From: Roseivirga sp.
GTDB taxonomy: Bacteria > Bacteroidota > Bacteroidia > Cytophagales > Cyclobacteriaceae
Direction: 5' to 3'
DNA: 64,000 nt
Assembly: GCA_021404565.1 (NCBI GenBank)
Contig: JAAWWF010000001.1
Location: forward strand, 1-64,000
Shown in pieces: positions 45,005-54,203 of the stretch; within the stretch, counting starts at the first letter, position 1, and each line of letters begins with the position of its first letter. The notes below the pieces were generated by a model. It was not told where the DNA came from. It made no database searches and saw nothing but the letters and a program-made list of their open reading frames with translations. A program made the position numbers and the translations under genes.

Positions 45005-46885
45005 ATGCATAAAGCCTTTTCATCACTCATTCTTCTTGCGGCACTCTTCACCTCCTGCCAGATAGAAAAGGTGCAAAGGATTAAAAACCCGGAAGAGAAA
45101 GAGAACAAAAGATGTAAGCGCTACATTGAGTTCAGGCGGAACTTTCCTATTGAAGAGTATTACTCGATACACTACATGAATGGGATGCTTTACCTGGCCG
45201 TCTCACATGCTGAGCATATCGATGAGCTGTTTAAAAAAGGCTCTGATGGCTTTGCCGTAGATATCATTAAAAAAGAACAATACAGTTGTGACCGCCCCAA
45301 TACTCTGGATGACTCCTGGGCCTACAATGGCACCTTGCTTCCTCCGCTTTTCAAGAAGGATTTTCCCCAGGAGAGAAAAAGCGAATCTGGAATTCTGATT
45401 CCCTATCGAAAACTCCCCAAAGAGTTTGACCCTGCCAATGTGGAATACAACCTCGTGGTTGCGCAGAAAAAGTGGCGATGCGATTATATCAGATATACAC
45501 ACCTGGAACGCAGCAACTGGTCGCTTTTGCCTACAGGCTTGTACCGCGACAGTATTCCTGAAAGTGCCGGTACTGTCTCCGAAGACCTATCTAAAACTGC
45601 TGATTTCACGCTTTATTTCGAGTATGATCAGTCTGCTTATGATAGTACGCTACTCAAGCCTTTTTACGACACACTGAATCTTACCGACTTTAAAATTACG
45701 GGGATCCGCATTGATGCCTTTGCGTCTGTAGAGGGTAATACAGCCCGCAATACGGCCCTTTTGAAGCAAAGGGCACAGCGCATGTTCGAAGCCATGCAAA
45801 CTTACCAGACAGAAAAGGTGCCGCTGACCGTAAATACAAAGGAGAACTGGACTGACTTTTTTGAGGATGTTAAAAGCACGCCCTTCGCTCATCTGGCTGA
45901 TTTGCCAAAGGCTGAAATCAAAAACCTGTTGAACACAGACAAAGGCCTCTTACAACGCCTGGAACCCTTGCTAGAATTGCACAGAAAGGCCAATATCAGG
46001 GTACAGTTGGAAAAACGTTATACAGTGGAAACGGATGATCCTGAGATACTCAAAAAATACCTCAGTAAGAGAGTCAATGAAAAGAACCTGGAGGAGGCCC
46101 TTTTTATTCAGAAGGCCATTTTCAGCAAGATTAAGAACCAAAGACTACCTGAAGAGTTTCTGGATGAACTGGAAATACCCGAATCCATCGGAAACCTGCC
46201 ATTGCTGAACAACAACATTATTTTTAAGCATAAGCAGGATATCAGCGGCATTACCGGAACGCTCGACAGCTTCTTAAAACTCCTGGAGCTCAGGCCCCAC
46301 TCTCCGAAAATTCAATTCAATGTAATTGCCCTTAAAACAAGGCTTTGGAGTATCAGTAAAAACAATCGCTATGGCAGGGATATCCAGGCCCGAATAGACC
46401 TGTTAAAAAGCTCTGACCTGAACCCGGTGTTAGTGGCTCGTCTGGAGATGAACTACCTTATTCTGCTAACAGATTACTATCATAATGCACGGCAGTATAA
46501 GCGTAAAAACGCATCACTATCGCAAATATATAATGGCTATAGAGCCACCCGTCTTACAGACGAAGAACTTATGGGACTCGCACATTACCTGGTGTACTAC
46601 TCTCGCTATCGCGAGGCGAAGGACATACTCAGACCCAGGGTGAGAAAGGAAAGCGTGTCTTCAGATATTCTTTTTACCTATTTGGGATATGCCCTGGTCC
46701 AACCGGACCTTCTGCTGAAAGATTCAGATTTTCTGAGACTTATGGAAAGGGCTATGGTACGGGATAACACAAGGTTTTGCCAGCTCTTTGCCCCAATACC
46801 TCAAGGCGGTCTCTCCTTTCAACTGCTGGAAAATGCACTGTATAAATCACGGTTTTGTGATGTTTGTTCAAACAACACTCCGTAG
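45005..46885 (+). CDS. Large lipoprotein with an OmpA-like central part, unknown function
   Basis: The protein has 626 residues. A lipoprotein signal (MHKAFSSLILLAALFTSC) places it on a membrane. Residues ~200-285 resemble the start of an OmpA-type peptidoglycan-binding domain (FTLYFEYDQSAYD...KITGIRIDAFASVEGNTARNTALLKQRAQRMFEAM), though it is incomplete. The rest is largely helical with TPR-like stretches (LARLEMNYLILLTDYYHNARQYK; YLVYYSRYREAKDILRP). A pair of Cys lies close to the C-terminus (FCDVCSN). No family name is assigned. It may be a cell-wall-linked lipoprotein; that is inference. Confidence 0.7.
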   Translation: MHKAFSSLILLAALFTSCQIEKVQRIKNPEEKENKRCKRYIEFRRNFPIEEYYSIHYMNGMLYLAVSHAEHIDELFKKGSDGFAVDIIKKEQYSCDRPNTLDDSWAYNGTLLPPLFKKDFPQERKSESGILIPYRKLPKEFDPANVEYNLVVAQKKWRCDYIRYTHLERSNWSLLPTGLYRDSIPESAGTVSEDLSKTADFTLYFEYDQSAYDSTLLKPFYDTLNLTDFKITGIRIDAFASVEGNTARNTALLKQRAQRMFEAMQTYQTEKVPLTVNTKENWTDFFEDVKSTPFAHLADLPKAEIKNLLNTDKGLLQRLEPLLELHRKANIRVQLEKRYTVETDDPEILKKYLSKRVNEKNLEEALFIQKAIFSKIKNQRLPEEFLDELEIPESIGNLPLLNNNIIFKHKQDISGITGTLDSFLKLLELRPHSPKIQFNVIALKTRLWSISKNNRYGRDIQARIDLLKSSDLNPVLVARLEMNYLILLTDYYHNARQYKRKNASLSQIYNGYRATRLTDEELMGLAHYLVYYSRYREAKDILRPRVRKESVSSDILFTYLGYALVQPDLLLKDSDFLRLMERAMVRDNTRFCQLFAPIPQGGLSFQLLENALYKSRFCDVCSNNTP

Positions 46886-46917
46886 CCTGATGATGGATTC
46901 TTTGGCTATCGAACCAA

Positions 46918-47427
46918 TTACCTCCTTCTACGCAAGTTCATGGGGGGCATCTCTTTGATCCTGAATGTCCAGCCTTTTATTGTTTTGATTTTTTTATTGA
47001 GAACCGTGAGGTTTAACACGATAAATACACCATTTCTAACCAAGTAGCCGGTACCAAAGTTCGCATCTGATTGCCTTCTTATTACCTCATTGAAGGCGAA
47101 GCCACCTAACTGTCTTGTTAACAATTTCAAATTGACTGGTTTAATCATTTCAATCTCTTCGAATTCGACCTTTCTATTCCCTATTTCAATATGATCCGAG
47201 TAAACGTAAAGGTCGCCTTTTGCTTTTTCTCCTCCCTTTAGTTTACACTTTACCTTCTGCCCGGTTCTCAAAACAGAAATCCTCTTTGTTCCTTCTTTGG
47301 AGGCAATGAGGACATTATTCAGATTAAATGATTGTTGAGCCAGGCCTGTTTTTGGTACCGCCATCAAGGCAATAAGAACCATCAAGAGAATCTTCTTTTG
47401 AAATAGAGTACTGAAATTTTTTACCAT
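46918..47427 (-). CDS. Secreted hypothetical protein
   Basis: The protein has 169 residues with a long signal peptide (ILLMVLIALMAVPKTGLAQQ). The mature part is basic and beta-like: GQKVKCKLKGGEKAKGDLYVYSDHIEIGNRKVEFEEIEMIKP, a small barrel pattern seen in several Bacteroidota envelope proteins, and it ends RRRR. It is convergent with the lipoprotein at 45005. No named family is recognised. Confidence 0.65.
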   Translation of the reverse strand: MVKNFSTLFQKKILLMVLIALMAVPKTGLAQQSFNLNNVLIASKEGTKRISVLRTGQKVKCKLKGGEKAKGDLYVYSDHIEIGNRKVEFEEIEMIKPVNLKLLTRQLGGFAFNEVIRRQSDANFGTGYLVRNGVFIVLNLTVLNKKIKTIKGWTFRIKEMPPMNLRRRR

Positions 47428-47569
47428 TTATGAAAGTTTAAAGTCGACACTTATTAAAAATAAGTGATAGACTTCGAATAAGAAACTCATGCGAATAGAC
47501 TCAGGCTGACTTTTCAGTTGCCAGACTATCCTTTGTATAAATCCTGGTTTTGTTATGAATGCTCAAATA

Positions 47570-47609
47570 AAAACGACAGGCTGAGGTTTGATCCTCAGCC
47601 TGTCGTTTT
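47570..47609 (-). terminator. Strong (bidirectional) intrinsic terminator
   Basis: A 17-bp perfect stem runs from 47570-47586 (AAAACGACAGGCTGAGG) to its complement at 47593-47609, with a 6-nt loop, and has T-runs available on either strand. It lies 27 bp downstream of the HmuY-like gene on the minus strand. Confidence 0.9.
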
Positions 47610-47635
47610 CAATTTTCTTAAAAGCTGCTTCTCAA

Positions 47636-48292
47636 CTAGTCAATAGAAGCAGCATCAAACTTTTCCCATCTCAGAGTTGTAGCACCTCCCGACTCTCTGG
47701 ATACCATCTGGAATTTATACAAGTTACCACTACGGTCTTTAACCAGGTAAACCGGCTGATTTGCCTCTTCCAGGTTTACAATACGGTCACCTATTACCAG
47801 GTCCTGCCAGGCAGCATTCAGAATATCAATGTCTGCACGGCCGTTTTGATCCACATCTAATACCGGATCGAAAAGAAACTCATCATCAGCACTCAGTGCC
47901 TGTTGCATGGCTGTCGTAGCGCGGGCAAAACCGTCAAAGCCAGTTTTTCCCATGCCTACTCCCAAACCATCAGACACGTTCACTGCCTGAGTCGCTGCAG
48001 CACTATTACGACTATCTCCCCAAAGTATCACTCCGGGTCTGCCTCCTTCTGCTGTACGGTAGGTAATGACCTGAATATCCCATTCGAAGCTGGCTTCTTC
48101 ATCTAACTGAACTAAACGGCCGTTTTCACCTGCACTAAAGTCAAGGCCTATGCCTCCGGGAAAATTGTTAGGGTTAATGTTAGCGGTTGCTTCAATCGTT
48201 TCATTTGAAGGCTCAGAAGTATCATCATCTCCGCAGGATTGAAAATAAAGCATGGCTCCGATTGCAAAGAAGGATGCAAATATTCGTTTCAT
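47636..48292 (-). CDS. HmuY-like lipoprotein
   Basis: The protein has 218 residues from the ATG at 48292, chosen because it gives a clean lipoprotein signal (MKRIFASFFAIGAMLYFQSC, then GDDD). The arrangement resembles HmuY haem-binding lipoproteins: GIGLDFSAGENGRLVQLDEEASFEWDIQV, a glycine-rich middle, and the closing PVYLVKDRSGNLYKFQMVSRESGGATTLRWEKF. The family typically captures haem at the cell surface with a TonB receptor, but no receptor gene is nearby. Its own terminator follows. Confidence 0.7.
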   Translation of the reverse strand: MKRIFASFFAIGAMLYFQSCGDDDTSEPSNETIEATANINPNNFPGGIGLDFSAGENGRLVQLDEEASFEWDIQVITYRTAEGGRPGVILWGDSRNSAAATQAVNVSDGLGVGMGKTGFDGFARATTAMQQALSADDEFLFDPVLDVDQNGRADIDILNAAWQDLVIGDRIVNLEEANQPVYLVKDRSGNLYKFQMVSRESGGATTLRWEKFDAASID

Positions 48293-48559
48293 AATAGTAG
48301 TTTTGGCTGTCATTTATATACCAAATATATAAATGTTTTTTCACCAAAAAATACTAAAAATAAAAAATATTTTTGAGCAAATCGCCCTCATTTTTTGTCA
48401 CCGTTAGTCTGGGGTTTACTTTTAGTGCAAGGGCCTTTCTCAGTCTGTCAACCAGGTATTTATTAGTAGAAATTAAGGGATTACAGCTTATTGGGAGCCT
48501 CTTCGGACATCCAATCTATTTAGAAACCTATTGATGTGCCTTATAATACCGGGTAGAAA

Positions 48560-49399
48560 TCAGTCAGAAATAGCCCTCGCTATGGCAGGATCAGCTGAAA
48601 ACTCATTCAACAATTCTTTGCCTTCCTTAGGTCTCAGCTCCAGTATGCCTTCGGCACTCAATTCACGCACTTCATCTCCTTCGTGCGTGCAGAGCTCCAG
48701 TAGCATTTTCAGGGCATTCGGGTGCTTAAAACTACTCAGTGAGGCGGCCAGCCATGCAATATCCGACTCCTCCCCTCTGTCAATGATAAACCTGAGCTCC
48801 TCAGGATCGCTTTTCCGCCTTTTCGACTTCATTTGTGAAAACAAGTCACCCACAGCATCCTCATCTGTTTCCGTCTTCAATTTTGCCAGTAGTACCGGAT
48901 AGGCAAGGCGCGGTTCGGGAGGCTCTGCCTTGTTGATCTTTTTACGGGCATTGATTTCCCCTCTGCTCACACAAATGGGACAAACGCAGAGGGATTCTTT
49001 CAGATGACTATGTGGAGCATATCGCCAACCAATCCCCTGGCGTAGATGCCGCATTTTCACAATTTCAGAAGCTTCAATCTTCCTCTCGATTAAAAACTCA
49101 TAACCCAGGCGATCATCTCTCTCCAAAAAGTCGCCAATACCCTCGCCCAGTGAGCCCTTTGAATGCTTTTCGTTATAATGGCCATACCAGACTTCTTCGC
49201 TTGAGCTCAGTTTAAAGTAGATACCTACGAAAGTCTTCGCACCACTGCGTTTTAGCTCTCTCAGCCATTGATACGAACCAAAAAAGTCCTGAGATACCGG
49301 CATGAAGAAAACGCCCGATGCATTCTTACCCGGCTTTATGCCGTTCTTCAGAATCTTCTTTGCCTCTTTGGCATCGGCTAAATGAACCAGCGTGGGCAT
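48560..49399 (-). CDS. HEAT-repeat protein with an ART-like N-terminal domain
   Basis: The protein has 279 residues. The start region, LVHLADAKEAKKILKNGI...GVFFMPVSQDFFGSYQWLREL, resembles the opening of ADP-ribosyltransferase-fold proteins (a His early, then ILxxGI). Residues ~140-150 hold a Cys cluster (LCVCPICVSRGEIN). The remainder, from ~165, looks like HEAT repeats (IAWLAASLSSFKHPNALKMLLELC; EVRELSAEGILELRPKEGKELL). It starts three bases after the aroF stop, so is probably the last gene of the trp-aroF transcript. Function is unknown; the ART suggestion is tentative. Confidence 0.65.
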   Translation of the reverse strand: MPTLVHLADAKEAKKILKNGIKPGKNASGVFFMPVSQDFFGSYQWLRELKRSGAKTFVGIYFKLSSSEEVWYGHYNEKHSKGSLGEGIGDFLERDDRLGYEFLIERKIEASEIVKMRHLRQGIGWRYAPHSHLKESLCVCPICVSRGEINARKKINKAEPPEPRLAYPVLLAKLKTETDEDAVGDLFSQMKSKRRKSDPEELRFIIDRGEESDIAWLAASLSSFKHPNALKMLLELCTHEGDEVRELSAEGILELRPKEGKELLNEFSADPAIARAISD

Positions 49400-49402
49400 T
49401 TC

Positions 49403-50416
49403 TTAAAAACTCTTTCTTAACTCAAAGGTTTTCCTCAGCCTGCTGATCAGGTTATCAGATTCCGGATAGTTCAGTGTTTGCTGACCATCAGAGAAGGCCT
49501 CTTCAGGGATTTGATGGGTTTCGTAAATCACGCCATCGGCTCCTGCCATGATGCTCGCCAGGGCAATAGGCTCTACCAGATGGCGGATACCGATACCATG
49601 AGATGGGTCGGCAATTACCGGTAAATGTGTCTTCTCCTTCAGCACTGGAATGGCATTCAGGTCCATGGTATTACGAGTGGCTTTCTCATAAGTACGGATT
49701 CCACGCTCACACAACAGCAGTCGCTCATTACCACCACTGAAAACATATTCCGCTGAAGAAAGTAGCTCGTCAATCGTGCCGGAGATACCGCGTTTGATCA
49801 TTACTGGTTTATCTGTGTTTTTACCCAGTTCGTCCAGCAGGTTGAAGTTTTGAGTATTTCTGGCCCCTACCTGATAGACATCCACATAGGGATCCATTTC
49901 AGCTATCTGGCTTACCTGCATCACTTCCGTAATGATTTTAATCCCTGCCTCTTTGGCCAGCTCGTACCAGATTTTGAGTCCGTCAATACCAAGACCACGG
50001 AAAGCATAGGGCGAGCTTCGGGGCTTATATACCCCTCCGCGCATTATGGTAATACCATTGGCTTTCAGGTGGGCAATTGTTTTCCTGATCTGGTCTTCAC
50101 CTTCTATCGAACAGGGGCCGGCCATGATCTGGAAGCCACCTTCCTGAATGACGACTCCATCGCCCAGGTCTATCTCGGTAGGTTTTACCTTCCACTTGCG
50201 CGATACCAGTTTGTAACCGTCTGAAACGATGTGGATGTCTTTGATACCCTCCATATGTCCCATGGTCCGGATATCGAAGTCTTTCTTTCCGGTACCGATC
50301 AGGTAGTCACCTTTTTGAGTAGTCACCTCAGTAGGCTTGTATTTGAGTCCTTTTACGCGATTGATGATGGCGGTCTTTTGCTGCTCATCTATGCCTTGTT
50401 CGAATTGTATGATCAT
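49403..50416 (-). CDS. aroF: 3-deoxy-7-phosphoheptulonate (DAHP) synthase
   Basis: The protein has 337 residues from the ATG at 50416, which begins MIIQFEQGIDEQQ; an in-frame ATG 27 bases upstream lies within an intergenic repeat. It is the AroF/AroA(beta) type with an N-terminal ferredoxin-like regulatory domain (~1-70) and a catalytic barrel: QIMAGPCSIEGEDQI, MRGGVYKPRSSPYAFRGLG, QVGARNTQNFNLL, VMIKRGISG, LCERGIRTYE and ADPSHGIGI. It condenses PEP and erythrose-4-phosphate, the entry into aromatic amino acid synthesis. Position after trpA suggests co-regulation with tryptophan. Confidence 0.95.
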   Translation of the reverse strand: MIIQFEQGIDEQQKTAIINRVKGLKYKPTEVTTQKGDYLIGTGKKDFDIRTMGHMEGIKDIHIVSDGYKLVSRKWKVKPTEIDLGDGVVIQEGGFQIMAGPCSIEGEDQIRKTIAHLKANGITIMRGGVYKPRSSPYAFRGLGIDGLKIWYELAKEAGIKIITEVMQVSQIAEMDPYVDVYQVGARNTQNFNLLDELGKNTDKPVMIKRGISGTIDELLSSAEYVFSGGNERLLLCERGIRTYEKATRNTMDLNAIPVLKEKTHLPVIADPSHGIGIRHLVEPIALASIMAGADGVIYETHQIPEEAFSDGQQTLNYPESDNLISRLRKTFELRKSF

Positions 50417-50422
50417 TGTCTT

Positions 50423-50488
50423 TAGTCGATGGTCGATAGTCAATAGTCCATGGCTCTCTATCGACCATGGACAATCGTCTATTGACTA
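50423..50488. repeat. Intergenic hairpin (GTCGATAGTC/CCATGG words) between trpA and aroF
   Basis: GTCCATGG (50446-50453) pairs exactly with CCATGGAC (50465-50472). Outer arms TAGTCGAT (from 50423) and ATTGACTA (to 50488) extend it imperfectly. The same words recur in the hairpin at 55013-55075. Confidence 0.65.
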
Positions 50489-51259
50489 ATTTTTAATACT
50501 TGATATAAATTGTTCTATATTCTCATTCATCTCCCCCTCTTGTGAAATGGCTTTGATGAAAGCACTGCCTATGATGGCTCCATTGGCATTGGCGCAGGCC
50601 TTATCGAAGGTTTCAGCGTTTGAAATACCAAAGCCAATCAACGTTGGGTTGTTTAAATTCATTCCCTTTACCCTCGCAAAATAATCTGACTGATCGGCCG
50701 AAATACTGGCCTTTGCACCAGTCGTACTGGCAGAAGAAACCATGTAGATAAAGCCATTGGAATTTTCATCAATCTCACGAATCCTGACCTCGGAGGTTTG
50801 CGGGGTAATCAGGAAGATATTGTAGATACCATGCCGATCGAATGCAGGCTTGTAGGTATCCAGGTATTCAAACATGGGCAGGTCGGGTAAAATCAATCCG
50901 TCTACCCCTATCTCTGCACATTTCTCACAAAAGGCTTCAATGCCGTATTGTACAACAGGGTTGATATAGCCCATCAGCACTACCGGTACTGATACCGTTC
51001 TGCGCATCTCTTTTAGCTGCTCCAGCAAAAGCTTCAGTGTCATGCCGTTCTCTAAGGCCACCCCATTGCTCTCCTGAATGGTAGGCCCGTCAGCCACAGG
51101 GTCGGAGAAAGGAATGCCTACCTCAATAAGGTCCGCTCCCGATTGTTCCAGACACTCCATAATGGAAAGTGTATCGCTCAGTTGCGGATAGCCTGCTGTA
51201 AAATACACGTTGAGCACCCGCTGCTGTTTGGTTTTAAAAAGTTGATCTATTCTGTTCAT
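50486..51259 (-). CDS. trpA: Tryptophan synthase alpha subunit
   Basis: The protein has 257 residues. It has the catalytic Glu in ADLIEVGIPFSDPVADGP (with the family's second acidic residue), VVLMGYINPVVQYG, GLILPDLP, FLITPQTSEVRI and the phosphate site GFGISNAETF. It cleaves indole-3-glycerol phosphate and feeds indole to TrpB. It follows trpB across a 75-bp gap that contains a hairpin. Confidence 0.96.
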   Translation of the reverse strand: MNRIDQLFKTKQQRVLNVYFTAGYPQLSDTLSIMECLEQSGADLIEVGIPFSDPVADGPTIQESNGVALENGMTLKLLLEQLKEMRRTVSVPVVLMGYINPVVQYGIEAFCEKCAEIGVDGLILPDLPMFEYLDTYKPAFDRHGIYNIFLITPQTSEVRIREIDENSNGFIYMVSSASTTGAKASISADQSDYFARVKGMNLNNPTLIGFGISNAETFDKACANANGAIIGSAFIKAISQEGEMNENIEQFISSIKN

Positions 51260-51285
51260 TTTTGTTCGTATTGAGTCTTGAGTAA

Positions 51286-51321
51286 TTGAGTATTGGGTAT
51301 CTGTATCATCCCAATACTCAA
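51286..51321. repeat. Intergenic hairpin (GAGTATTG words) between trpB and trpA
   Basis: TTGAGTATTGGG (51286-51297) and CCCAATACTCAA (51310-51321) form a perfect 12-bp stem with a 12-nt loop; further GAGT copies lie just before it. It sits inside the operon, without a T-run on the minus strand, so termination there is unlikely to be complete. Confidence 0.7.
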
Positions 51322-51334
51322 TACCCTCTTCTCA

Positions 51335-52516
51335 TCAGTATTTTCCCCACTTGATATAGGTTTCCAGGTCCTTATCTCCCCTGCCGGAAAGATTGAGCAC
51401 CACGACATCATCAGTGTTAAATTTCATTTGGTTTAAGGCTGCCAGCGCGTGTGACGTCTCAATAGCCGGAATAATACCTTCCAACCGGCTGAGCTGAACC
51501 CCGGCCTTCATGGCTTCATCGTCAGTCACGCTATAGAACTTCGCACGTCCAGTCTCATGCAGGTGCGCATGTACGGGACCAATGCCCGGATAATCGAGAC
51601 CGGCAGAAATAGAGTAAGGCTCTACTACCTGACCATCTTCTGTTTGCATCAGCAGGGTTTTGCTACCATGTAATACACCGGGCTTACCCAGCACCGTAGT
51701 CGCTGCAGATTCTCCCGTTTCGTTGCCTTTACCTGCTGCTTCCACCGCTATCAGCTTCACGTCAGCCTCATCATAATAGTGATAGAAGGCACCAGCGGCA
51801 TTGCTACCTCCACCCACACAGGCGATGACATAATCCGGGTTTGTTCTGCCGAGTTTCTCGTTGAGCTGAGTCTTGATTTCCGCACTGATCACAGACTGAA
51901 AACGGGCGACCATTTCAGGGTATGGATGCGGCCCTACTACCGAGCCAATGATATAATGGGTATCGGTCGGGTTATTGATCCAGTGCCGCATGGCTTCGTT
52001 GGTGGCATCTTTGAGGGTACGGCTCCCACTTTTGGCCGCTCGTACTTCTGCCCCCAATATGCGCATGCGCTCAACATTAGGTCGTTGACGGGCCATATCG
52101 ATTTCACCCATATAGACGATGCATTCTACCCCCATGAGGGCACAGACAGTAGCAGTAGCTACTCCATGCTGTCCGGCACCGGTTTCGGCTATGAGTTTTT
52201 GCTTACCCAGCCGCTGTGCGAGCAGAATCTGCCCGATGGTATTGTTCACCTTATGGGCTCCGGTATGGCAAAGGTCTTCTCTTTTCAGAAAGATATTGGC
52301 ACCATACTGCTCTGAGAGTCTTTCGGCAGCATAAAGGGGCGTTGGTCGTCCTACGAAATCCTTCAGCAGCCCGTCAAATTGCTCCTGAAACTCAGCCGCC
52401 CCAACAATTTGCTCGTAGTTCTCCCTGAGCTCTTCCACATTGGGGTAAAGCATTTCAGGGATGTAGGCTCCTCCGAAGTTGCCGTAATAGCCTCGTTCGT
52501 CAACTTGTACTTTCAT
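51335..52516 (-). CDS. trpB: Tryptophan synthase beta subunit
   Basis: The protein has 393 residues. It opens with [15 protein letters not shown], then the PLP Lys in [35 protein letters not shown] with the catalytic Glu, the PLP phosphate site [32 protein letters not shown] and the closing [12 protein letters not shown]. It makes tryptophan from indole and serine. It starts within the last four bases of the GNAT gene, so the two are translationally coupled. Confidence 0.97.
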   Translation of the reverse strand: MKVQVDERGYYGNFGGAYIPEMLYPNVEELRENYEQIVGAAEFQEQFDGLLKDFVGRPTPLYAAERLSEQYGANIFLKREDLCHTGAHKVNNTIGQILLAQRLGKQKLIAETGAGQHGVATATVCALMGVECIVYMGEIDMARQRPNVERMRILGAEVRAAKSGSRTLKDATNEAMRHWINNPTDTHYIIGSVVGPHPYPEMVARFQSVISAEIKTQLNEKLGRTNPDYVIACVGGGSNAAGAFYHYYDEADVKLIAVEAAGKGNETGESAATTVLGKPGVLHGSKTLLMQTEDGQVVEPYSISAGLDYPGIGPVHAHLHETGRAKFYSVTDDEAMKAGVQLSRLEGIIPAIETSHALAALNQMKFNTDDVVVLNLSGRGDKDLETYIKWGKY

Positions 52517-52944
52517 TCTTCTATTCGTTTATAAACCTCCGGATCATGTCGTTGCATGAGTATTTCCGGATTGGGTATCGGCACAAAGCCATATTTCTTA
52601 TATAATTCGTGAGCATCCCGGGTAGCGAGCATATGCCTTCTGAGCCCCTGCAAATCAGGGTGACTCGTATAAGCTTCCATGATCAATCGGGAGATGCCGT
52701 TGCCACGATAATCCGGTAGTACAAATACATCAGCCAGGTAAGCAAAGCTGGCCTTGTCCGTGACCACTCGTGCGAAGCCAATTTGTTTTCCTTCGACATC
52801 ATAGGCTCCAAAGCAGATGGAGTTCTGAATGGCTTTCTTCACTGTTTCCATAGGAATACCCGGTGACCAATAGCTTTCGGCAAGGAAGCTGTGGAGCATC
52901 TTTAGATCCAATCTGGATTTGTCTGTAGAGATATGGTACGTCAT
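52513..52944 (-). CDS. GNAT-family N-acetyltransferase in the trp operon
   Basis: The protein has 143 residues. It shows the GNAT core: [50 protein letters not shown], which has the acetyl-CoA loop RGNGIS, and a final [25 protein letters not shown]. This is the small YjgM/PhnO-like type with an unknown substrate. Both ends overlap neighbours by four bases (trpB downstream, membrane gene upstream), so it is firmly part of the operon. A role in tryptophan synthesis is not known. Confidence 0.85.
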   Translation of the reverse strand: MTYHISTDKSRLDLKMLHSFLAESYWSPGIPMETVKKAIQNSICFGAYDVEGKQIGFARVVTDKASFAYLADVFVLPDYRGNGISRLIMEAYTSHPDLQGLRRHMLATRDAHELYKKYGFVPIPNPEILMQRHDPEVYKRIEE

Positions 52945-53537
52945 AATACTGATCTTTCTAAATCAAAAAACCATTTAACCGCTATATCTGCACTTATCAG
53001 CAGTCCTGCTGCTATCCAACCTAACCATACCTGCTTTTTAGAAAGTTTGAACCCAGCTCGAATAGCTCCGAAATGCATGATAGCTGTCAATATCATTGTA
53101 AACACGAGCAATAGGACCATTTCTGCCTGAATGCTTGGATTAATATCGTCATGGAAACCACCCAGACCCGGATTGACCAGTTTGTAGACACTTCTGCCGG
53201 ACATCATAAAAACCCCTTTAATCGTCATAGAAATGAACAAGCCCGTTAAAATCGTCCAGCCCAACCGATGCACGCGCAGAAAAAGAAGCGCACCCAGAAT
53301 GAACAAAAAGAAAAAGGTCAACTGTTGGTAGAGCTCATCCACCATCGCTATCAAAGGAATTGATCGATAATGCTCAATTAACACGAAATACTCATAGACC
53401 ATCACCATACCAAAAGTGAGAATCAGCAGCCCAAAAATGAGCACAAATGAGCCCATACCCGTACTTAATCCCGGATAGAGTCTGGTCATAAGTCTGCCTA
53501 AAGGCGCAGCGCGATTTGTATTCTGCTCGTTAGTCAT
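52941..53537 (-). CDS. Polytopic membrane protein in the trp operon
   Basis: The protein has 198 residues and about five hydrophobic segments (GSFVLIFGLLILTFGMVMVYEYF; LTFFFLFILGALLFL; LGWTILTGLFISMTIKGVFMM; EMVLLLVFTMILTAIMHF; VWLGWIAAGLLISADIAVKWFF). No family is recognised. It lies two bases after the trpF stop and overlaps the GNAT gene by four bases. Whether it concerns tryptophan or simply rides in the operon cannot be told. Confidence 0.75.
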   Translation of the reverse strand: MTNEQNTNRAAPLGRLMTRLYPGLSTGMGSFVLIFGLLILTFGMVMVYEYFVLIEHYRSIPLIAMVDELYQQLTFFFLFILGALLFLRVHRLGWTILTGLFISMTIKGVFMMSGRSVYKLVNPGLGGFHDDINPSIQAEMVLLLVFTMILTAIMHFGAIRAGFKLSKKQVWLGWIAAGLLISADIAVKWFFDLERSVL

Positions 53538-53539
53538 TT

Positions 53540-54157
53540 CTATATGGCCTCCTTTAAACTTCGTACTCTCTCAATATCCTTTAAGCCCGGCTCCAATTCA
53601 AACTTTGAATTCACATCAATGGCGTGGATGTTCATCCCTTCAAGGACCTTTAGGTCACCGGCATTTTCCAGATCAATGCCTCCGCTTAAAAAGAAAGGCA
53701 CTTTCTGATCGTAGTCTTTGAGTAATTCCCAGTTGAACAGCTCTCCATTCCCACCCCTGGCCTTGCCCTTGGTATCGAACAGGAAATACTCAACGAAGGG
53801 ATTGTACTCGCCCAATTGTTTGAAATCAAAGGCATCCCCTATTGAAAACACCTTTATCACCCGGATGCCCACAGCAAACAGATCGGCCACATATGCTGGC
53901 GATTCATCACCATGCAGCTGCACCAGGTCCAATTCATATTTTGAGACCTGAGTCTTTACAAAATCGAGAGATGCATTCACAAAAACACCAACCTTCTGCA
54001 CTGATGCAGGGAATGATTTCAACAAAGCCTCATCCAGCACTTCTCCCACATTTCTGGGGGATTTCTCATAGAAAATAAAGCCCATATAGTCGGGGTTCAG
54101 CAACAGCAGTTCGCTGATGTTCTGACTCTCTCGCATGCCACAGACTTTTAATTTCAT
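53540..54157 (-). CDS. trpF: Phosphoribosylanthranilate isomerase
   Basis: The protein has 205 residues. It begins MKLKVCGMRESQNISELLLLNPDYMGFIFY with the catalytic Cys, and has VGVFVNASLDFV, LVQLHGDESP, FLFDTKGKARGGNGELFNWELL (Asp and phosphate contacts) and LSGGIDLENAGDL, ending IDVNSKFELEPGLKD. It carries out the Amadori rearrangement of PRA. It is separate from trpC here, whereas the two are fused in E. coli. Confidence 0.95.
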   Translation of the reverse strand: MKLKVCGMRESQNISELLLLNPDYMGFIFYEKSPRNVGEVLDEALLKSFPASVQKVGVFVNASLDFVKTQVSKYELDLVQLHGDESPAYVADLFAVGIRVIKVFSIGDAFDFKQLGEYNPFVEYFLFDTKGKARGGNGELFNWELLKDYDQKVPFFLSGGIDLENAGDLKVLEGMNIHAIDVNSKFELEPGLKDIERVRSLKEAI

Positions 54158-54203
54158 CGCTCTGAAATGTTGAATGTTCAGTGTTTAATGTTGAATTCTC
54201 CTA

